The notes under the pieces were generated by a model. The model was not told the origin of the DNA. It did no database searches and worked only from the letters and a program-made list of their open reading frames with translations. From positions 23,527-87,526 of the forward strand of contig JANQRH010000006.1 in NCBI GenBank assembly GCA_028284625.1: DNA of 64,000 nucleotides. Reading direction: 5' to 3'. The stretch's first letter is position 1. Every line of letters begins with the position of its first letter. The position numbers and the translations under genes are program-made. Origin of the DNA: Afifellaceae bacterium (lineage in GTDB: Bacteria; Pseudomonadota; Alphaproteobacteria; Rhizobiales; Afifellaceae). This document shows, piece by piece, positions 8,864-17,565 of the stretch.

Positions 8864-9126
8864 CACCTCCCCCTTGCGGGGAGGTCGAAATTCCCAAGCC
8901 GCAGGCGCGGAGAATTTCGGGTGGGGGTATGCCCTTTCATCCCTCATCCTGACGTGCGTCATTCGCCCTTTCGAGGCTCGCCCTGTCGGGCTCGCACCTC
9001 AGGATGAGGGCGAAAGGCGCCTCGAAGGACGAAGTGAAAGAGCCGAGCAAGACAGCTGATCACCCCCACCCGAACCCGGCTGCGCTCACGCTCGCCGGCT
9101 TCGACCTCCCCGCAAGGGGGAGGTGG
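8864..9126. repeat. Composite inverted repeat with a nested second repeat
   Basis: The left end (CACCTCCCCCTTGCGGGGAGG) and the right end (CCTCCCCGCAAGGGGGAGGTG) are inverted copies. Each is followed inward by a TCGAA(A/G) segment and by a GGGTGGGGGT / CACCCCCACCC block. Between the two copies lies another inverted repeat (CCTCATCCTGA..CGTGCG at about 8942-8958, CGCACCTCAGGATGAGG at about 8992-9008). The ends are self-complementary and could end transcription from thrS and from the 9151 gene. Confidence 0.75.
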
Positions 9127-9150
9127 GGCGCAAGCGGCATGGCGGCTTGG

Positions 9151-10086
9151 CTACTCTTCTTCCACCGGCTCTGCCCCGTCAGGCTCTGCCACGAGCGTGC
9201 CGGTCTCCGGCTGCACGATGTCTTCAAGCTGCACTTCGATGTCGCGCTCGACTCCCGCCTCAACGGAGAAATCGCGCGAATAGATGCGATCCTGATGCTT
9301 GGCGATCGCCGTATAGCTGCCGGCGGTCAGCACGATCGACGGGAAGGCCCCGATGCTCTCGTGCACGGTGATCCCGTCCTGCGTCGTCACCGTCCAGCTT
9401 GTGTTGGCGATCGCCTCGCCGCCGATCTCCGACACGAGCTTCAGCGTCACCTCAGCGCCGGTATGGCGCATGACCGCGCGGGTGAGCTTGCCAGCCTCCA
9501 CGACGATGTCGGCGCGCACGATGGCGTTGACGCTGCCATAGCGGCTGACGACGTGATAGGTGCCGGCACTCAGCGGGATCAGGCTGTCCTTGCCGGCATG
9601 CGGCACGACGGTGATCAGGTCGCCGGCCTCGTTCTCCTGCAAGATCTCAAACGACAGCCGGTCCGCCGGCAGGCTCTGTTCTTCGTTCACCACCGAATCG
9701 AGGACGAGACCGCCGGCATTCAGCACCAGCGATTCAAACTGGTCGTCGTCGGAGATGGTCACGCGCTTTGTCGCGCCGGCACGCCCGAAGGCGGCGTGCA
9801 CGAGATAATCGCCTGGCGGCAATTTGACCGCCGCCGTGCCGCCTTGCTCGGTTTCAAACACCAGCGGCAGCGATCCGTCTCCTTCAGGGCTCGGCGCGAA
9901 CACGCGCCAGATAACGCCGCTCGTCAGCGGCTCACTGCCATCCATCAGCCGCGCTTCCATGATGAGATTGTAGCTGCTCTGCGCTGCCGCCGGCCCGGCA
10001 ACCACGATGAGCAAGGCCGCAAGAAGGGCCGAGCGCGCAATATGAATGGCGCGATTCGCTCTCGTCCTGGGGAATGGCAAGCGCAT
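9151..10086 (-). CDS. Exported protein with three repeated beta-sandwich-like modules
   Basis: A 311-residue protein with a signal peptide (hydrophobic ~18-34, cleavage after AAA-Q), so periplasmic or secreted. At least three internal repeats end in related strands: LPPGDYLVHAAFG (~90), LSAGTYHVVSRYG (~175) and LTAGSYTAIAKHQ (~255). Each is preceded by a charged strand, reminiscent of carboxypeptidase-regulatory or PEGA-type folds. The C-terminus is acidic (PDGAEPVEEE). No enzyme motif is present; a role in envelope binding or scaffolding is a guess. Confidence 0.65.
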   Translation of the reverse strand: MRLPFPRTRANRAIHIARSALLAALLIVVAGPAAAQSSYNLIMEARLMDGSEPLTSGVIWRVFAPSPEGDGSLPLVFETEQGGTAAVKLPPGDYLVHAAFGRAGATKRVTISDDDQFESLVLNAGGLVLDSVVNEEQSLPADRLSFEILQENEAGDLITVVPHAGKDSLIPLSAGTYHVVSRYGSVNAIVRADIVVEAGKLTRAVMRHTGAEVTLKLVSEIGGEAIANTSWTVTTQDGITVHESIGAFPSIVLTAGSYTAIAKHQDRIYSRDFSVEAGVERDIEVQLEDIVQPETGTLVAEPDGAEPVEEE

Positions 10087-10136
10087 CGCGTCGTGCTAAG
10101 CCCGCTCACATGGCGAATTCAAGACCTGAGGGCTCA

Positions 10137-10718
10137 ATGCCGCACGTGACGCTGGCCGATTACTTGTCCAAACGCCGCACGATTCCAGCCGCACAGCTCG
10201 GTGCGCCGGGCCCCGATTCGGCAGCTTTGCACGCCATGCTGACGATAGCGGCGCGTGTGCCCGACCACGGAAAGCTGGCGCCGTGGCGCTTTATTCTCTT
10301 CGACGAAGACCGTCGCGCAGCCGTCGAGGAACTCGTTCGCATCGCCGAGCGCCACGGCGACGAACGAGAGCGCGCGCAGCGCATTGAGAAGGCGAAGGGC
10401 TTCGCCGATGCGCCGCTCGTCGTCTGCGTCGTGTCGGCCGCCGACCCGGATCATCCCAAGATACCGCTATGGGAGCAGCAGCTCTCCGCCGGCGCCGTCT
10501 GCTTCAATCTGCTGCATGCCGCCGCGGCCCACGGCTTCGCAGCACAATGGCTGACGAACTGGTTCGCCTATGATGAGGACGCAATGCGCTTCCTCGGGCT
10601 AAAGGACGGCGAGCGCATCGCCGGCTTCGTCCATATCGGCACGCCCAAACTGCCGCCGACGGAGCGCGACCGCCCCGATGTCGACGCCATCACGGATGTG
10701 TGGCGCGCGCCGGCCTAG
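10137..10718 (+). CDS. Nitroreductase family protein (YdjA-like)
   Basis: About 193 residues from the ATG at 10137, which has GAGG six bases upstream. Nitroreductase-fold features are RRTIPAAQLGAPGP, ARVPDHGKLAPWRFIL (FMN-binding and N-terminal helix) and GAVCFNLLHAAAAHGFAAQWLTNW, with GFVHIGTP near the end. It is a single-domain FMN oxidoreductase using NAD(P)H; the natural electron acceptor is unknown. Its stop overlaps the convergent DMT transporter stop by four bases. Confidence 0.85.
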   Translation: MPHVTLADYLSKRRTIPAAQLGAPGPDSAALHAMLTIAARVPDHGKLAPWRFILFDEDRRAAVEELVRIAERHGDERERAQRIEKAKGFADAPLVVCVVSAADPDHPKIPLWEQQLSAGAVCFNLLHAAAAHGFAAQWLTNWFAYDEDAMRFLGLKDGERIAGFVHIGTPKLPPTERDRPDVDAITDVWRAPA

Positions 10719-11560
10719 CTGCTGCCTCGGCGCGCTCTGGCGACCACGCGCTCCCGGTGCAGCGTGTAGATGCCGGTGGCCGTGATGATCAGCGCGCCGA
10801 TCCAGGTCCACAAATCGGGCAGCTGGGCAAAAACCAGATAGCCGTACATCACGCCCCATATGAGGAGCGTGTAATGGACCGGCGCCACCACGACCGCCTG
10901 CGCCACCTCAAGCGCCTTGATGACCATAAGCTCGCCAAGCGCCGCCATCACCGCGAAGCTGATCAGGAGCGTTATCTCAAGGCCGCTCGTCGGCCAGCGC
11001 CAGACGAACGGCAGCGGTATGGTGAGGATCAGGCTACCGACCAGCGCCGTATAGGCGACCGTCGTTACGGTCCGGTCGGAGCCGCTCAAAGCGCGCGATA
11101 CGATCTGGCGCAGCGCAAAGAAGAACGCCGCCAAGACAACCAGCATGACGGCGGGGTGGATGGCGCCGAGCCCCGGGCGGATGACGATCATCGCGCCAAC
11201 GAATCCGATAGTGACGGCACTCCATCGCCGGATGCCCACCGGCTCGCGCAGAATCATTGCACCGAGCACGGTGACGAAGAACGGCGCCACGAAGCTGACC
11301 GCCACCGCATCGGCGAGCGGCACGAAGGCGAGCGCCACGATGAAACAGGCCCCCGAGCCGGCCGCCAGCGCCCCGCGCGTGATCTGCAGGCCGGGATGTG
11401 CGGTTCGCAGCACCGATAGTCCACGCCAGGCCAGCAGGATCAGCACCATGGTCAGTAGGCCTAGTTGCCGCGACCAGACGATCTGAATCGGATGCAGCGT
11501 ATCGGTGAGAAACTTGGCCTGCGTGTCGACCGCGGCGAATATGAACATACCGGCGGCCAT
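10715..11560 (-). CDS. DMT superfamily transporter (EamA domains)
   Basis: At least 281 residues with two EamA halves and about nine to ten membrane helices (FIFAAVDTQAKFLTDTLHP near the start, FIVALAFVPLADAVAVSFVAP, then AAFFFALRQIVSRALSG and the second half). The frame continues upstream without an ATG (coding for DSARGIAY just before), so the true start may be a non-ATG codon a few residues further out. Substrate unknown. Convergent with the nitroreductase gene. Confidence 0.83.
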   Translation of the reverse strand: MAAGMFIFAAVDTQAKFLTDTLHPIQIVWSRQLGLLTMVLILLAWRGLSVLRTAHPGLQITRGALAAGSGACFIVALAFVPLADAVAVSFVAPFFVTVLGAMILREPVGIRRWSAVTIGFVGAMIVIRPGLGAIHPAVMLVVLAAFFFALRQIVSRALSGSDRTVTTVAYTALVGSLILTIPLPFVWRWPTSGLEITLLISFAVMAALGELMVIKALEVAQAVVVAPVHYTLLIWGVMYGYLVFAQLPDLWTWIGALIITATGIYTLHRERVVARARRGSS

Positions 11561-11784
11561 ATAGGCGATGCCGCGCGCACTATCCGATTGGCGCTTGTCC
11601 TCGGAAGTGAGGATCGGTGTTGCCGGGTCGATCGATATGGCTGCCGTTCCTTCCCTTCGCGCCGCGCAAAGGGAAGGTTCGCCGCCCCACGCATGCTCGC
11701 GTGTGTCTTACGCCATATTGTCGCGGGAGCCGATATGTATCTGCCGCCGAAGTCGCAGCGGCCGCGACGCCGATCTATGCGCCG

Positions 11785-12687
11785 CTAGCTTTGCACCTCG
11801 TCAAGCGGAGCCTGTGGCCGCCAGCGTCGCGCGCGCGCCAAAAGCCGTTCCGCCGCCTTGAGGTGAGGGCGGTCGAGCATCTGGCCGTCGAGCGACGTGA
11901 CGCCGGCATCGCCAAAGAGCGAAAACGCCTCAACGACACGCTCCGCGCGCGTCACCGCCTCGTCGCTGGGCGTGAAGGCTTCGTTGATCACCGGCGCCTG
12001 ATCGGGGTGGATGGCAAGCTTGCCGGTGAAGCCGTCGCGCGCGGCGATTTCGCATTCGCGTTTCAGCCCGTCGAGGTCGCGGAAGTCGGCATAGACGCAA
12101 TCGATCGCATCGGCGCCGGCCGCCGCCGCACCGAAGAGGCAGAGTCCGCGCGCCAACTCCGCCGGGCCGGTCCACGCGCCGTCGACACGGGACGTCTGCG
12201 CGCCGGTGTCGGCCGACAGGTCCTCCACGCCCCAGGCGAGGCCGGCAAGCCTCGGGCTGGAGTCCATGTACGTTCCCAGTCCGAAAATCGCTGCCGCCGA
12301 TTCCGTCGCAATGGCGATGATCGGCGTGCTGCTTTCGGGGATGTTGTGCAGGGCTTCGCGAACGGCGATGCGTGAGCTCAGCACCGCGATGTCGTTCCCG
12401 CCGCGCGCCTTGGGCAGCACAATGCCGTCCGGTACACCCGTCATGACCACATCGAGGTCGCCATCGGCGAGCGTCGTGTCGAGCCCGTTGATGCGCACGT
12501 AGAGGAGCGGCGGGTCAGGCGCCGCATCGCGGTTTTGCAGAAGGTCGAGCGCAGAGCGCCGCGCCGCTTCCTTGTTGAGCGGGTTGACCGAATCCTCAAG
12601 GTCGAGGATCAGCACATCGGCAGCGCTCGACAGCGCCTTTGCCAATTTGTCCGGCTGGTCGCCGGGCACAAACAGAAACGACCGCAA
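11785..12687 (-). CDS. CoA-ester lyase, HpcH/HpaI (CitE-like) family
   Basis: 300 residues starting with TTG directly after the TAG of the MaoC gene (TAGTTG junction), so translation is probably coupled. The TIM barrel has RSFLFVPGDQPDKL at the start, DLEDSV (Mg/acid residues), YVRINGLDT, VLPKARG, IATESAAAIFGL with the metal-binding Glu, and WGVEDLSAD. The family cleaves malyl-, citramalyl- or methylmalyl-CoA. Together with a MaoC hydratase the pair may act on a branched C4-C5 CoA ester, but the exact substrate is not evident. Confidence 0.82.
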   Translation of the reverse strand: MRSFLFVPGDQPDKLAKALSSAADVLILDLEDSVNPLNKEAARRSALDLLQNRDAAPDPPLLYVRINGLDTTLADGDLDVVMTGVPDGIVLPKARGGNDIAVLSSRIAVREALHNIPESSTPIIAIATESAAAIFGLGTYMDSSPRLAGLAWGVEDLSADTGAQTSRVDGAWTGPAELARGLCLFGAAAAGADAIDCVYADFRDLDGLKRECEIAARDGFTGKLAIHPDQAPVINEAFTPSDEAVTRAERVVEAFSLFGDAGVTSLDGQMLDRPHLKAAERLLARARRWRPQAPLDEVQS

Positions 12688-13146
12688 CTAGCCGCTCCCT
12701 CGCTTCTTCATGAAGGCCTGACGCCGGCATGTCGCCACCAGCGTCTCGTCCTGCTTGAAGCACTTATGCTCAAACTCAACGATGCCGGCGCCAACATGCG
12801 ACTTTGATTCGCGCTTGGCCATGACCTCGGTCGTCACATGCACCGTATCACCCTGAAAGAGCGGATTGGGAAAGCGCACATCCGTCATACCCAGATTAGC
12901 GATCGTCGTACCCACGGTCAGGTCGTTCACCGAGATGCCCACCATTAGCCCGAGGGTGAAGTAGGAATTCATCAGCGGTTGACCCCACTGGGTCTCAGTC
13001 TGGCAATAATGCCGGTCAATATGAAGCGGTTGCGGGTTCAGCGTCAGGCTTGAGAAGAGCACATTATCCATCTCTGTCACGGTGCGGCGCAGCGGATGTT
13101 TGAACACCCGGCCTTCCTCAAACTCCTCAAAATAGAGACCGCCCAT
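12688..13146 (-). CDS. MaoC-like (R)-specific enoyl-CoA hydratase
   Basis: A 152-residue hot-dog fold protein. Features are YFEEFEEGRVFKHPLRRTVTEMDN at the start, then QPLHIDRHYCQTETQWGQPLMN, which fits the D-x(4)-H catalytic region, and GTTIANLGMTDVRFPNPLFQGDTV. It hydrates 2-enoyl-CoA esters or mesaconyl-type CoA. Being shorter than the ~340-residue mesaconyl-CoA hydratase, it is the small MaoC type. It forms a two-gene operon with the lyase. Confidence 0.82.
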   Translation of the reverse strand: MGGLYFEEFEEGRVFKHPLRRTVTEMDNVLFSSLTLNPQPLHIDRHYCQTETQWGQPLMNSYFTLGLMVGISVNDLTVGTTIANLGMTDVRFPNPLFQGDTVHVTTEVMAKRESKSHVGAGIVEFEHKCFKQDETLVATCRRQAFMKKRGSG

Positions 13147-13171
13147 CGTCTCGCTCCTGGCAATCGGATCA

Positions 13172-13247
13172 CTCGTGTCCCGAATCTGAAGTTCGCATCC
13201 TTATTCAGCCTGCTCCGAACGAACTTCAGATTCGATAAGGACACGAG
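13172..13247. repeat. Inverted repeat A
   Basis: CTCGTGTCC-CGAATCTGAAGTTCG (13172-13194) is the reverse complement of CGAACTTCAGATTCG-ATAA-GGACACGAG (13219-13247), with a 4-base insertion in the right arm. It lies between the MaoC and DUF2336 genes, which diverge. No coding potential is seen. Confidence 0.7.
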
Positions 13248-13265
13248 GCAAGATATTGAATCTCG

Positions 13266-13337
13266 TGTGGTTTGGGGTTTGAAGTTCCACTGATGAGCCC
13301 GCCGGAATGACGATAGGAACTTCAAACCCACCACACT
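13266..13337. repeat. Inverted repeat B
   Basis: TGTGGTTTGGGGTTTGAAGTTCC (13266-13288) pairs with GGAACTTCAAACCCACCACA (about 13317-13336). The inner GAAGTT/AACTTC core is shared with inverted repeat A 20 bases away, suggesting related mobile palindromes. Confidence 0.7.
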
Positions 13338-13421
13338 AGACATCGAAAGTTGGCAACGATTCGTTAAGGCAGTCTATGCACCATCCGTTAACCGTCTCTG
13401 GCTGGGATAGACGCGAATTCA

Positions 13422-14570
13422 ATGAGTGCGATTGTCGAGCAGTTCCTCAACTGGGCGCACCAGGCCGCACCGGTGCGCCGCGCACAGGCCGCCCGCGCTC
13501 TGGCGCAGTCCTACCTCCTCTCACCGCTGTCGCCCGATGAGCGCGACCAGGTCGAGGCGGCCATGACCGTCCTTCTCGATGATCAGGCGATGGAGGTTCG
13601 CATTGCGCTTGCGGCGGAGCTGGCGGCTTCGGAGCACGCGCCGCAGCACATGATCCTGTCGCTCGCCAACGACCGGGACCCGGTCGCCGCGATCGTTGCC
13701 GCGCGTTCGCCCCTTATCCTCGACAGCGAGTTGGTCGACTTGGTGGCGTCCCGCGAAGAGTCGGTGCAGATCGCCATCGCCAGCCGGCCGTACCTGTCGC
13801 GAACCGTGTCGGCGGCGATCGGCGAGGTCGGCGCGCTGGATGCCTGCCGCACCCTGATCACCAACCGCGGCGCGCGCATCCCGCGCTTCACCTTGGATCG
13901 CATCGTGACGCGTCACGGCGACCAGCCGACGATGCGGCTGACGCTGCTTGCGCGCGAGGACCTGCCGCTCGACGTTCGCGAGGTGCTGCTTTCCATGCTG
14001 GCGCGGGCCTTGCGCGAGCTTATCGTCACACATGAATGGCTTGAGCCGCGCCGCGCCGACGCGATCGTCCGCGACGCGCGCGAATGCGCCACCATCGCCG
14101 CCGCCTTCGAGGCGCCCGCCGACAACATGCCGGCGCTCGTGGCACAGCTGATTGCCGGCAAGGCGCTGACCCCGGCATTTCTGATCCGCATCGTCGCCGC
14201 CGGTCAGACCACGCTCTTTGAGGCAGCGCTTTCAAGGCTCGCCGGCGTGCCGATAGATCGCGTCCAGGCGCTCATCGCTTCCGGCCGACGCTCGCACCTC
14301 GTGGCGCTGTTGCAGCAGGCGCGTTTGCCGCCCCGCACCTTCCCGGCCTTCACCGCCGCCGTTGAGATCATTCGCAGCGGCGCCTTCGATGAAGCCGACA
14401 GCGATTACCGCCGCACCACGCACCTGATCGATGCGATCGTTGAGCGCTACCAGAAGCGTCCGGACCGCGAGCTCGATCAGATCCTGATGCTGCTCCGGCG
14501 CTTTGCCAGGCAGGCCAAGCGCGCCGCCGCCCGCGGCTATGCGGAGGAGATCACGCAGCAGGCGGCCTGA
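13422..14570 (+). CDS. DUF2336 domain protein (HEAT-like repeats)
   Basis: 382 residues, mostly alpha-helical, with HEAT-like turns such as RIALAAELAASEHAPQHMIL and SLANDRDPVAAIVAARSPLI. DUF2336 proteins are alphaproteobacterial, cytoplasmic and of unknown biochemical role; some are linked to c-di-GMP and motility circuits. No catalytic motif is visible. The gene stands alone with an upstream CCATCCGTTAACCG patch that contains half a CtrA-like site. Confidence 0.8.
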   Translation: MSAIVEQFLNWAHQAAPVRRAQAARALAQSYLLSPLSPDERDQVEAAMTVLLDDQAMEVRIALAAELAASEHAPQHMILSLANDRDPVAAIVAARSPLILDSELVDLVASREESVQIAIASRPYLSRTVSAAIGEVGALDACRTLITNRGARIPRFTLDRIVTRHGDQPTMRLTLLAREDLPLDVREVLLSMLARALRELIVTHEWLEPRRADAIVRDARECATIAAAFEAPADNMPALVAQLIAGKALTPAFLIRIVAAGQTTLFEAALSRLAGVPIDRVQALIASGRRSHLVALLQQARLPPRTFPAFTAAVEIIRSGAFDEADSDYRRTTHLIDAIVERYQKRPDRELDQILMLLRRFARQAKRAAARGYAEEITQQAA

Positions 14571-14682
14571 GCCCGGCCGCGCCGATAACCGGCCGGCGGG
14601 GCTCCCCGTCGGCGATTTCTTTACCTTTCAAGGATAGCTTTCGCCGATGGGCGGCGTGTCGTGCCGCCGGGCGGGAAGTCGT

Positions 14683-15354
14683 ATGCGTAATGTCTCGATT
14701 GCACGCCGGGTCGCCACCTGTGCGGTCCTGGCTTCTGTGTGTTTGCTGGCGGCGTGCGGTAGCGTGCCGAAGGTAGGCAAAAGCAGCAGCAACAGCCTCG
14801 CATGCATGTCGCGGGCTATGTATTTTGAGTCCAACCGCTCCAGCGACGAGGGCATGCTCGCCGTCGGCACGGTGGTCATGAACCGTGTGGAATCGTCGGA
14901 ATTCCCCAATAGCGTCTGCGCCGTTGTCGGCCAGAAGAACCAATTCGCGCCGGGTGTCCTGTCCCGTCCTATGAAGGAAGACAGAAGCAAGGCGCGCGCT
15001 GAGCGCGCGGCTCACGCCGTACTGAAGGGCCAGCGCCATCGCGGCGTGCGCAAGGCCATGTATTTCCACACCGCCGGGCGCACCTACCGCTACAAGAACA
15101 TGCACTACGTCCTCGTGGCGGGCGGCAACGCCTTCTATACGCGCAAGGCCAAACAGGGCCATTCCTACATTCCGCGTCACCGTATCGCGCGCGCCGGCCA
15201 GAAGACGAAAATCGAAGCGCCGCGGGGCTTTGCACGCGCCGTCATCGCTGCGCCGGGGCGTCTCCTCGCCGCAGCACCCGCTCGCCGAAAGCCGGCGGCC
15301 GGACCGAGCGAGCCCTCCATCAAGGAGCTGATCCTGGCTAGTTCCGGCTGGTAG
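14683..15354 (+). CDS. Cell-wall hydrolase, SleB-type, predicted lipoprotein
   Basis: About 223 residues from the ATG at 14683. The N-terminus has a hydrophobic stretch ending in CLLAACGS, a lipobox with the lipidated Cys, so it should be anchored to a membrane. The Hydrolase_2 (SleB) domain follows: CMSRAMYFESNRSSDEGMLA with the catalytic Glu, VGTVVMNRVES and NQFAPG. The family cleaves peptidoglycan between glycan units. No LysM or peptidoglycan-binding module is attached. The C-terminus is basic and Ala/Pro-rich. Confidence 0.82.
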   Translation: MRNVSIARRVATCAVLASVCLLAACGSVPKVGKSSSNSLACMSRAMYFESNRSSDEGMLAVGTVVMNRVESSEFPNSVCAVVGQKNQFAPGVLSRPMKEDRSKARAERAAHAVLKGQRHRGVRKAMYFHTAGRTYRYKNMHYVLVAGGNAFYTRKAKQGHSYIPRHRIARAGQKTKIEAPRGFARAVIAAPGRLLAAAPARRKPAAGPSEPSIKELILASSGW

Positions 15355-15413
15355 CGGAGCGTTCTTCCGTCACCTTGCGACGACTGCTATAGGCCCGGCC
15401 CGGCATGCATATT

Positions 15414-15438
15414 GGGGCATTCCGCTAAGGGATGCCCC
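15414..15438 (+). other. Hairpin in the leader of the glycosyltransferase gene
   Basis: GGGGCAT (15414-15420) pairs with ATGCCCC (15432-15438) over an 11-base loop, about 70 bases before the GTG at 15509. No T-run follows. It could be a terminator for the hydrolase gene or an RNA structure in the leader. Confidence 0.35.
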
Positions 15439-15508
15439 CAACTGGTCAGCCGCGCAATCTCCGCTATATGTTGCGCAGGGGGAACATCCAATCAGGGAAG
15501 GAGAACGC

Positions 15509-16726
15509 GTGCCCGAACGAGGCGAGGGGACCGGTCTGCGGTCGCATCAGATGGCGTGGCTGGCGGATTTTGTTCCGCTGGTGGGAAACGAAACGGTTGA
15601 GCGCATCGCCGCTTTGGCGGAGCCCTTGGGCGGCCTCCAGGTGCAGCACATCAACTCCACCAAGCACGGTGGCGGTGTCGCGGAGATACTCCGGTCGCTG
15701 ATCCCCATGCTTGGCGGCCTCGGGATCCGGGCCGACTGGCACACCTTATCGGCGCCGCTTCCGTTCTATGAGATCACCAAACACATCCACAACACGCTGC
15801 AAGGCGAGGCCGGCAACCTCAGCGACGACGACTGGCGCTTCTATGAAAAAGTGGTCCTCGATAACGACCATCTCGTCGACCGGCGCGCCGATGTGGTTGT
15901 CGTGCACGATCCCCAGCCGGTGGCACTGATCAGAGGCCGTGACGAAGCACGGCGATGGCTGTGGCGCTGCCACATCGATCTCAGCAACACCAACACCAAT
16001 GTGTGGAACCCGATCGCGGCCTACGTGAAGGACTACGACCACGTCATCTTCTCGCTGTCGGAATACGCTCAGCCGCTCGACCCGCCGGCCGCCTTCATCA
16101 CGCCGGCGATCGATCCGTTCACGCTCAAGAACCGTCCGATGCCCGAGGACCAGGCGCGGGCGTGCTTTGACCGTTACGGCATTCCGAGCAGCCGCCCGAT
16201 CGTTACGCAGATTTCGCGCTTCGATCCGTGGAAGGACCCGAAGGGCGTCCTTGAAGCGGCGCGCATGGCGCAGCGCGAGGTCGATTTCACGATCGTCCTT
16301 CTGGGCAACATGGCCAGCGACGATCCTGAGGGCGCGCGCATATTTGCCGACCTCGTCAAGGAGCGGGACGAACGCACCATGGTGCTCGACAAGGGCGACG
16401 ATGCGGACCTCGTCAACGCGCTGCAAAGCTGGGCCGATGTGGTTATCCAGAAGTCAACGCGCGAAGGCTTCGGCCTGACGGTGACGGAGGCGATGTGGAA
16501 GGCACGGCCTGTCGTCGCCGGCCGCGTCGGCGGCATCGTGCACCAAATAACCGACGGCGAGAACGGCTTCCTCGTGGAGAGCGTGGAGGAGACCGCGGCG
16601 CGTATTGTTGAGCTCCTGAAGGACCAGGCCTTGGCGAAACGTCTCGGTCAAGAGGCGCGCGAGACAGTGCGCCGCAAGTTCCTCATCACCACGCTGCTTG
16701 AGCGCGAGCTGGAGCTGATGCGCTAG
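15509..16726 (+). CDS. GT4-family glycosyltransferase, TreT-like trehalose synthase
   Basis: 405 residues; GTG start with AAGGAG six bases upstream. The segment VQHINSTKHGGGVAEILRSL is very close to the N-terminal signature of TreT, which makes trehalose from NDP-glucose and glucose. Later motifs are typical of GT4 enzymes: QISRFDPWKDPKGVLEA, and STREGFGLTVTEAMWKARPV with the E-x7-E nucleotide-sugar motif. Trehalose synthesis is an inference from family likeness; another disaccharide product is possible. The gene stands alone. Confidence 0.78.
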   Translation: MPERGEGTGLRSHQMAWLADFVPLVGNETVERIAALAEPLGGLQVQHINSTKHGGGVAEILRSLIPMLGGLGIRADWHTLSAPLPFYEITKHIHNTLQGEAGNLSDDDWRFYEKVVLDNDHLVDRRADVVVVHDPQPVALIRGRDEARRWLWRCHIDLSNTNTNVWNPIAAYVKDYDHVIFSLSEYAQPLDPPAAFITPAIDPFTLKNRPMPEDQARACFDRYGIPSSRPIVTQISRFDPWKDPKGVLEAARMAQREVDFTIVLLGNMASDDPEGARIFADLVKERDERTMVLDKGDDADLVNALQSWADVVIQKSTREGFGLTVTEAMWKARPVVAGRVGGIVHQITDGENGFLVESVEETAARIVELLKDQALAKRLGQEARETVRRKFLITTLLERELELMR

Positions 16727-16765
16727 CGCACACTGTCGCGGTCTCTGTCGCAGATACGCCCCGCT

Positions 16766-16784
16766 CGGCCAATGCCATTGGCCG
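16766..16784. terminator. Palindrome between convergent genes
   Basis: CGGCCAATG and CATTGGCCG are perfect inverted copies around one base, between the glycosyltransferase and NAD kinase stops. It is a likely bidirectional transcription stop, though no T-run is present. Confidence 0.45.
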
Positions 16785-16803
16785 GGCCGGAGGCTGCCTC
16801 CCG

Positions 16804-17565
16804 CTAGTAGCGGAACTGCTCCGCCAGGATGCGCTCGTCCCAGGAATGGTCGCCGTCGAACATCACCAGGCAGGCGGCGTTCCGATCCTCCTCCACCAGC
16901 ACGTTCACAACATTGCGGAACTCGATGTGGTCGGCTGCCGCCGACACGGGACGCTTGCTGGCCTCCAGCACAGAGATGGTCACCTTGGCGTGGTTGGGCA
17001 GAAGCGCACCGCGCCACCGTCGCGGCCGGAAGGCGCTGATCGGGGTCAGCGCAAGGAGCGGCGCATTGATCGGCAGGATCGGGCCGTGGGCGGAGAGATT
17101 GTAGGCAGTGGAGCCCGCGGACGTCGATACCAGAACGCCATCGCAGATCAGCTCCTCAAGCCGCGGCTTGCCGTCGATCATGATCTCCAGCTTCGCCGCC
17201 TGGTAGGATTGCCGCAAAAGCGACACCTCGTTGATGGCGCGGGCGGTGTGGCTCGCTCCGTCGCCGAGCGTGACTGTGGCAAACAGCGGATGGATCGTCT
17301 CTGTGGTTGCCGCGGCCAGTCTTTCGATCAGGCCTTCGGCCCGATACTCGTTCATCAGGAAGCCGAGAGAGCCGCGATTCATGCCGTAGATCGGCTTGCC
17401 CTTGCTCATATATTCGTGGAGCACGGTGAGCATGAGCCCGTCGCCGCCAAGCGCAACGATCACTTCGGCCTCGTCGCGCGCCACCTCGCCATAGCGCGCG
17501 CGCAAGTCGATCGCCGCCTCTTGAGCTTCAGGCGCGTCGCTGGCGACGAAAGCGATTTTGGTCAT
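16804..17565 (-). CDS. nadK: NAD kinase
   Basis: 253 residues. Phosphorylates NAD to NADP. The GGDG motif ([16 protein letters not shown], ~57-72) and the second conserved block [20 protein letters not shown] (~142-161) are intact, and [19 protein letters not shown] follows. The length is that of the short alphaproteobacterial type. The gene stands alone; ATG at 17563-17565. Confidence 0.93.
   Translation of the reverse strand: MTKIAFVASDAPEAQEAAIDLRARYGEVARDEAEVIVALGGDGLMLTVLHEYMSKGKPIYGMNRGSLGFLMNEYRAEGLIERLAAATTETIHPLFATVTLGDGASHTARAINEVSLLRQSYQAAKLEIMIDGKPRLEELICDGVLVSTSAGSTAYNLSAHGPILPINAPLLALTPISAFRPRRWRGALLPNHAKVTISVLEASKRPVSAAADHIEFRNVVNVLVEEDRNAACLVMFDGDHSWDERILAEQFRY

Noticed and set aside
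9004..10149. 381-codon plus-strand frame over the secreted-module gene
   Set aside because: The minus-strand gene has a signal peptide and internal repeats; the plus-strand frame starts inside a repeat element and has no such features.
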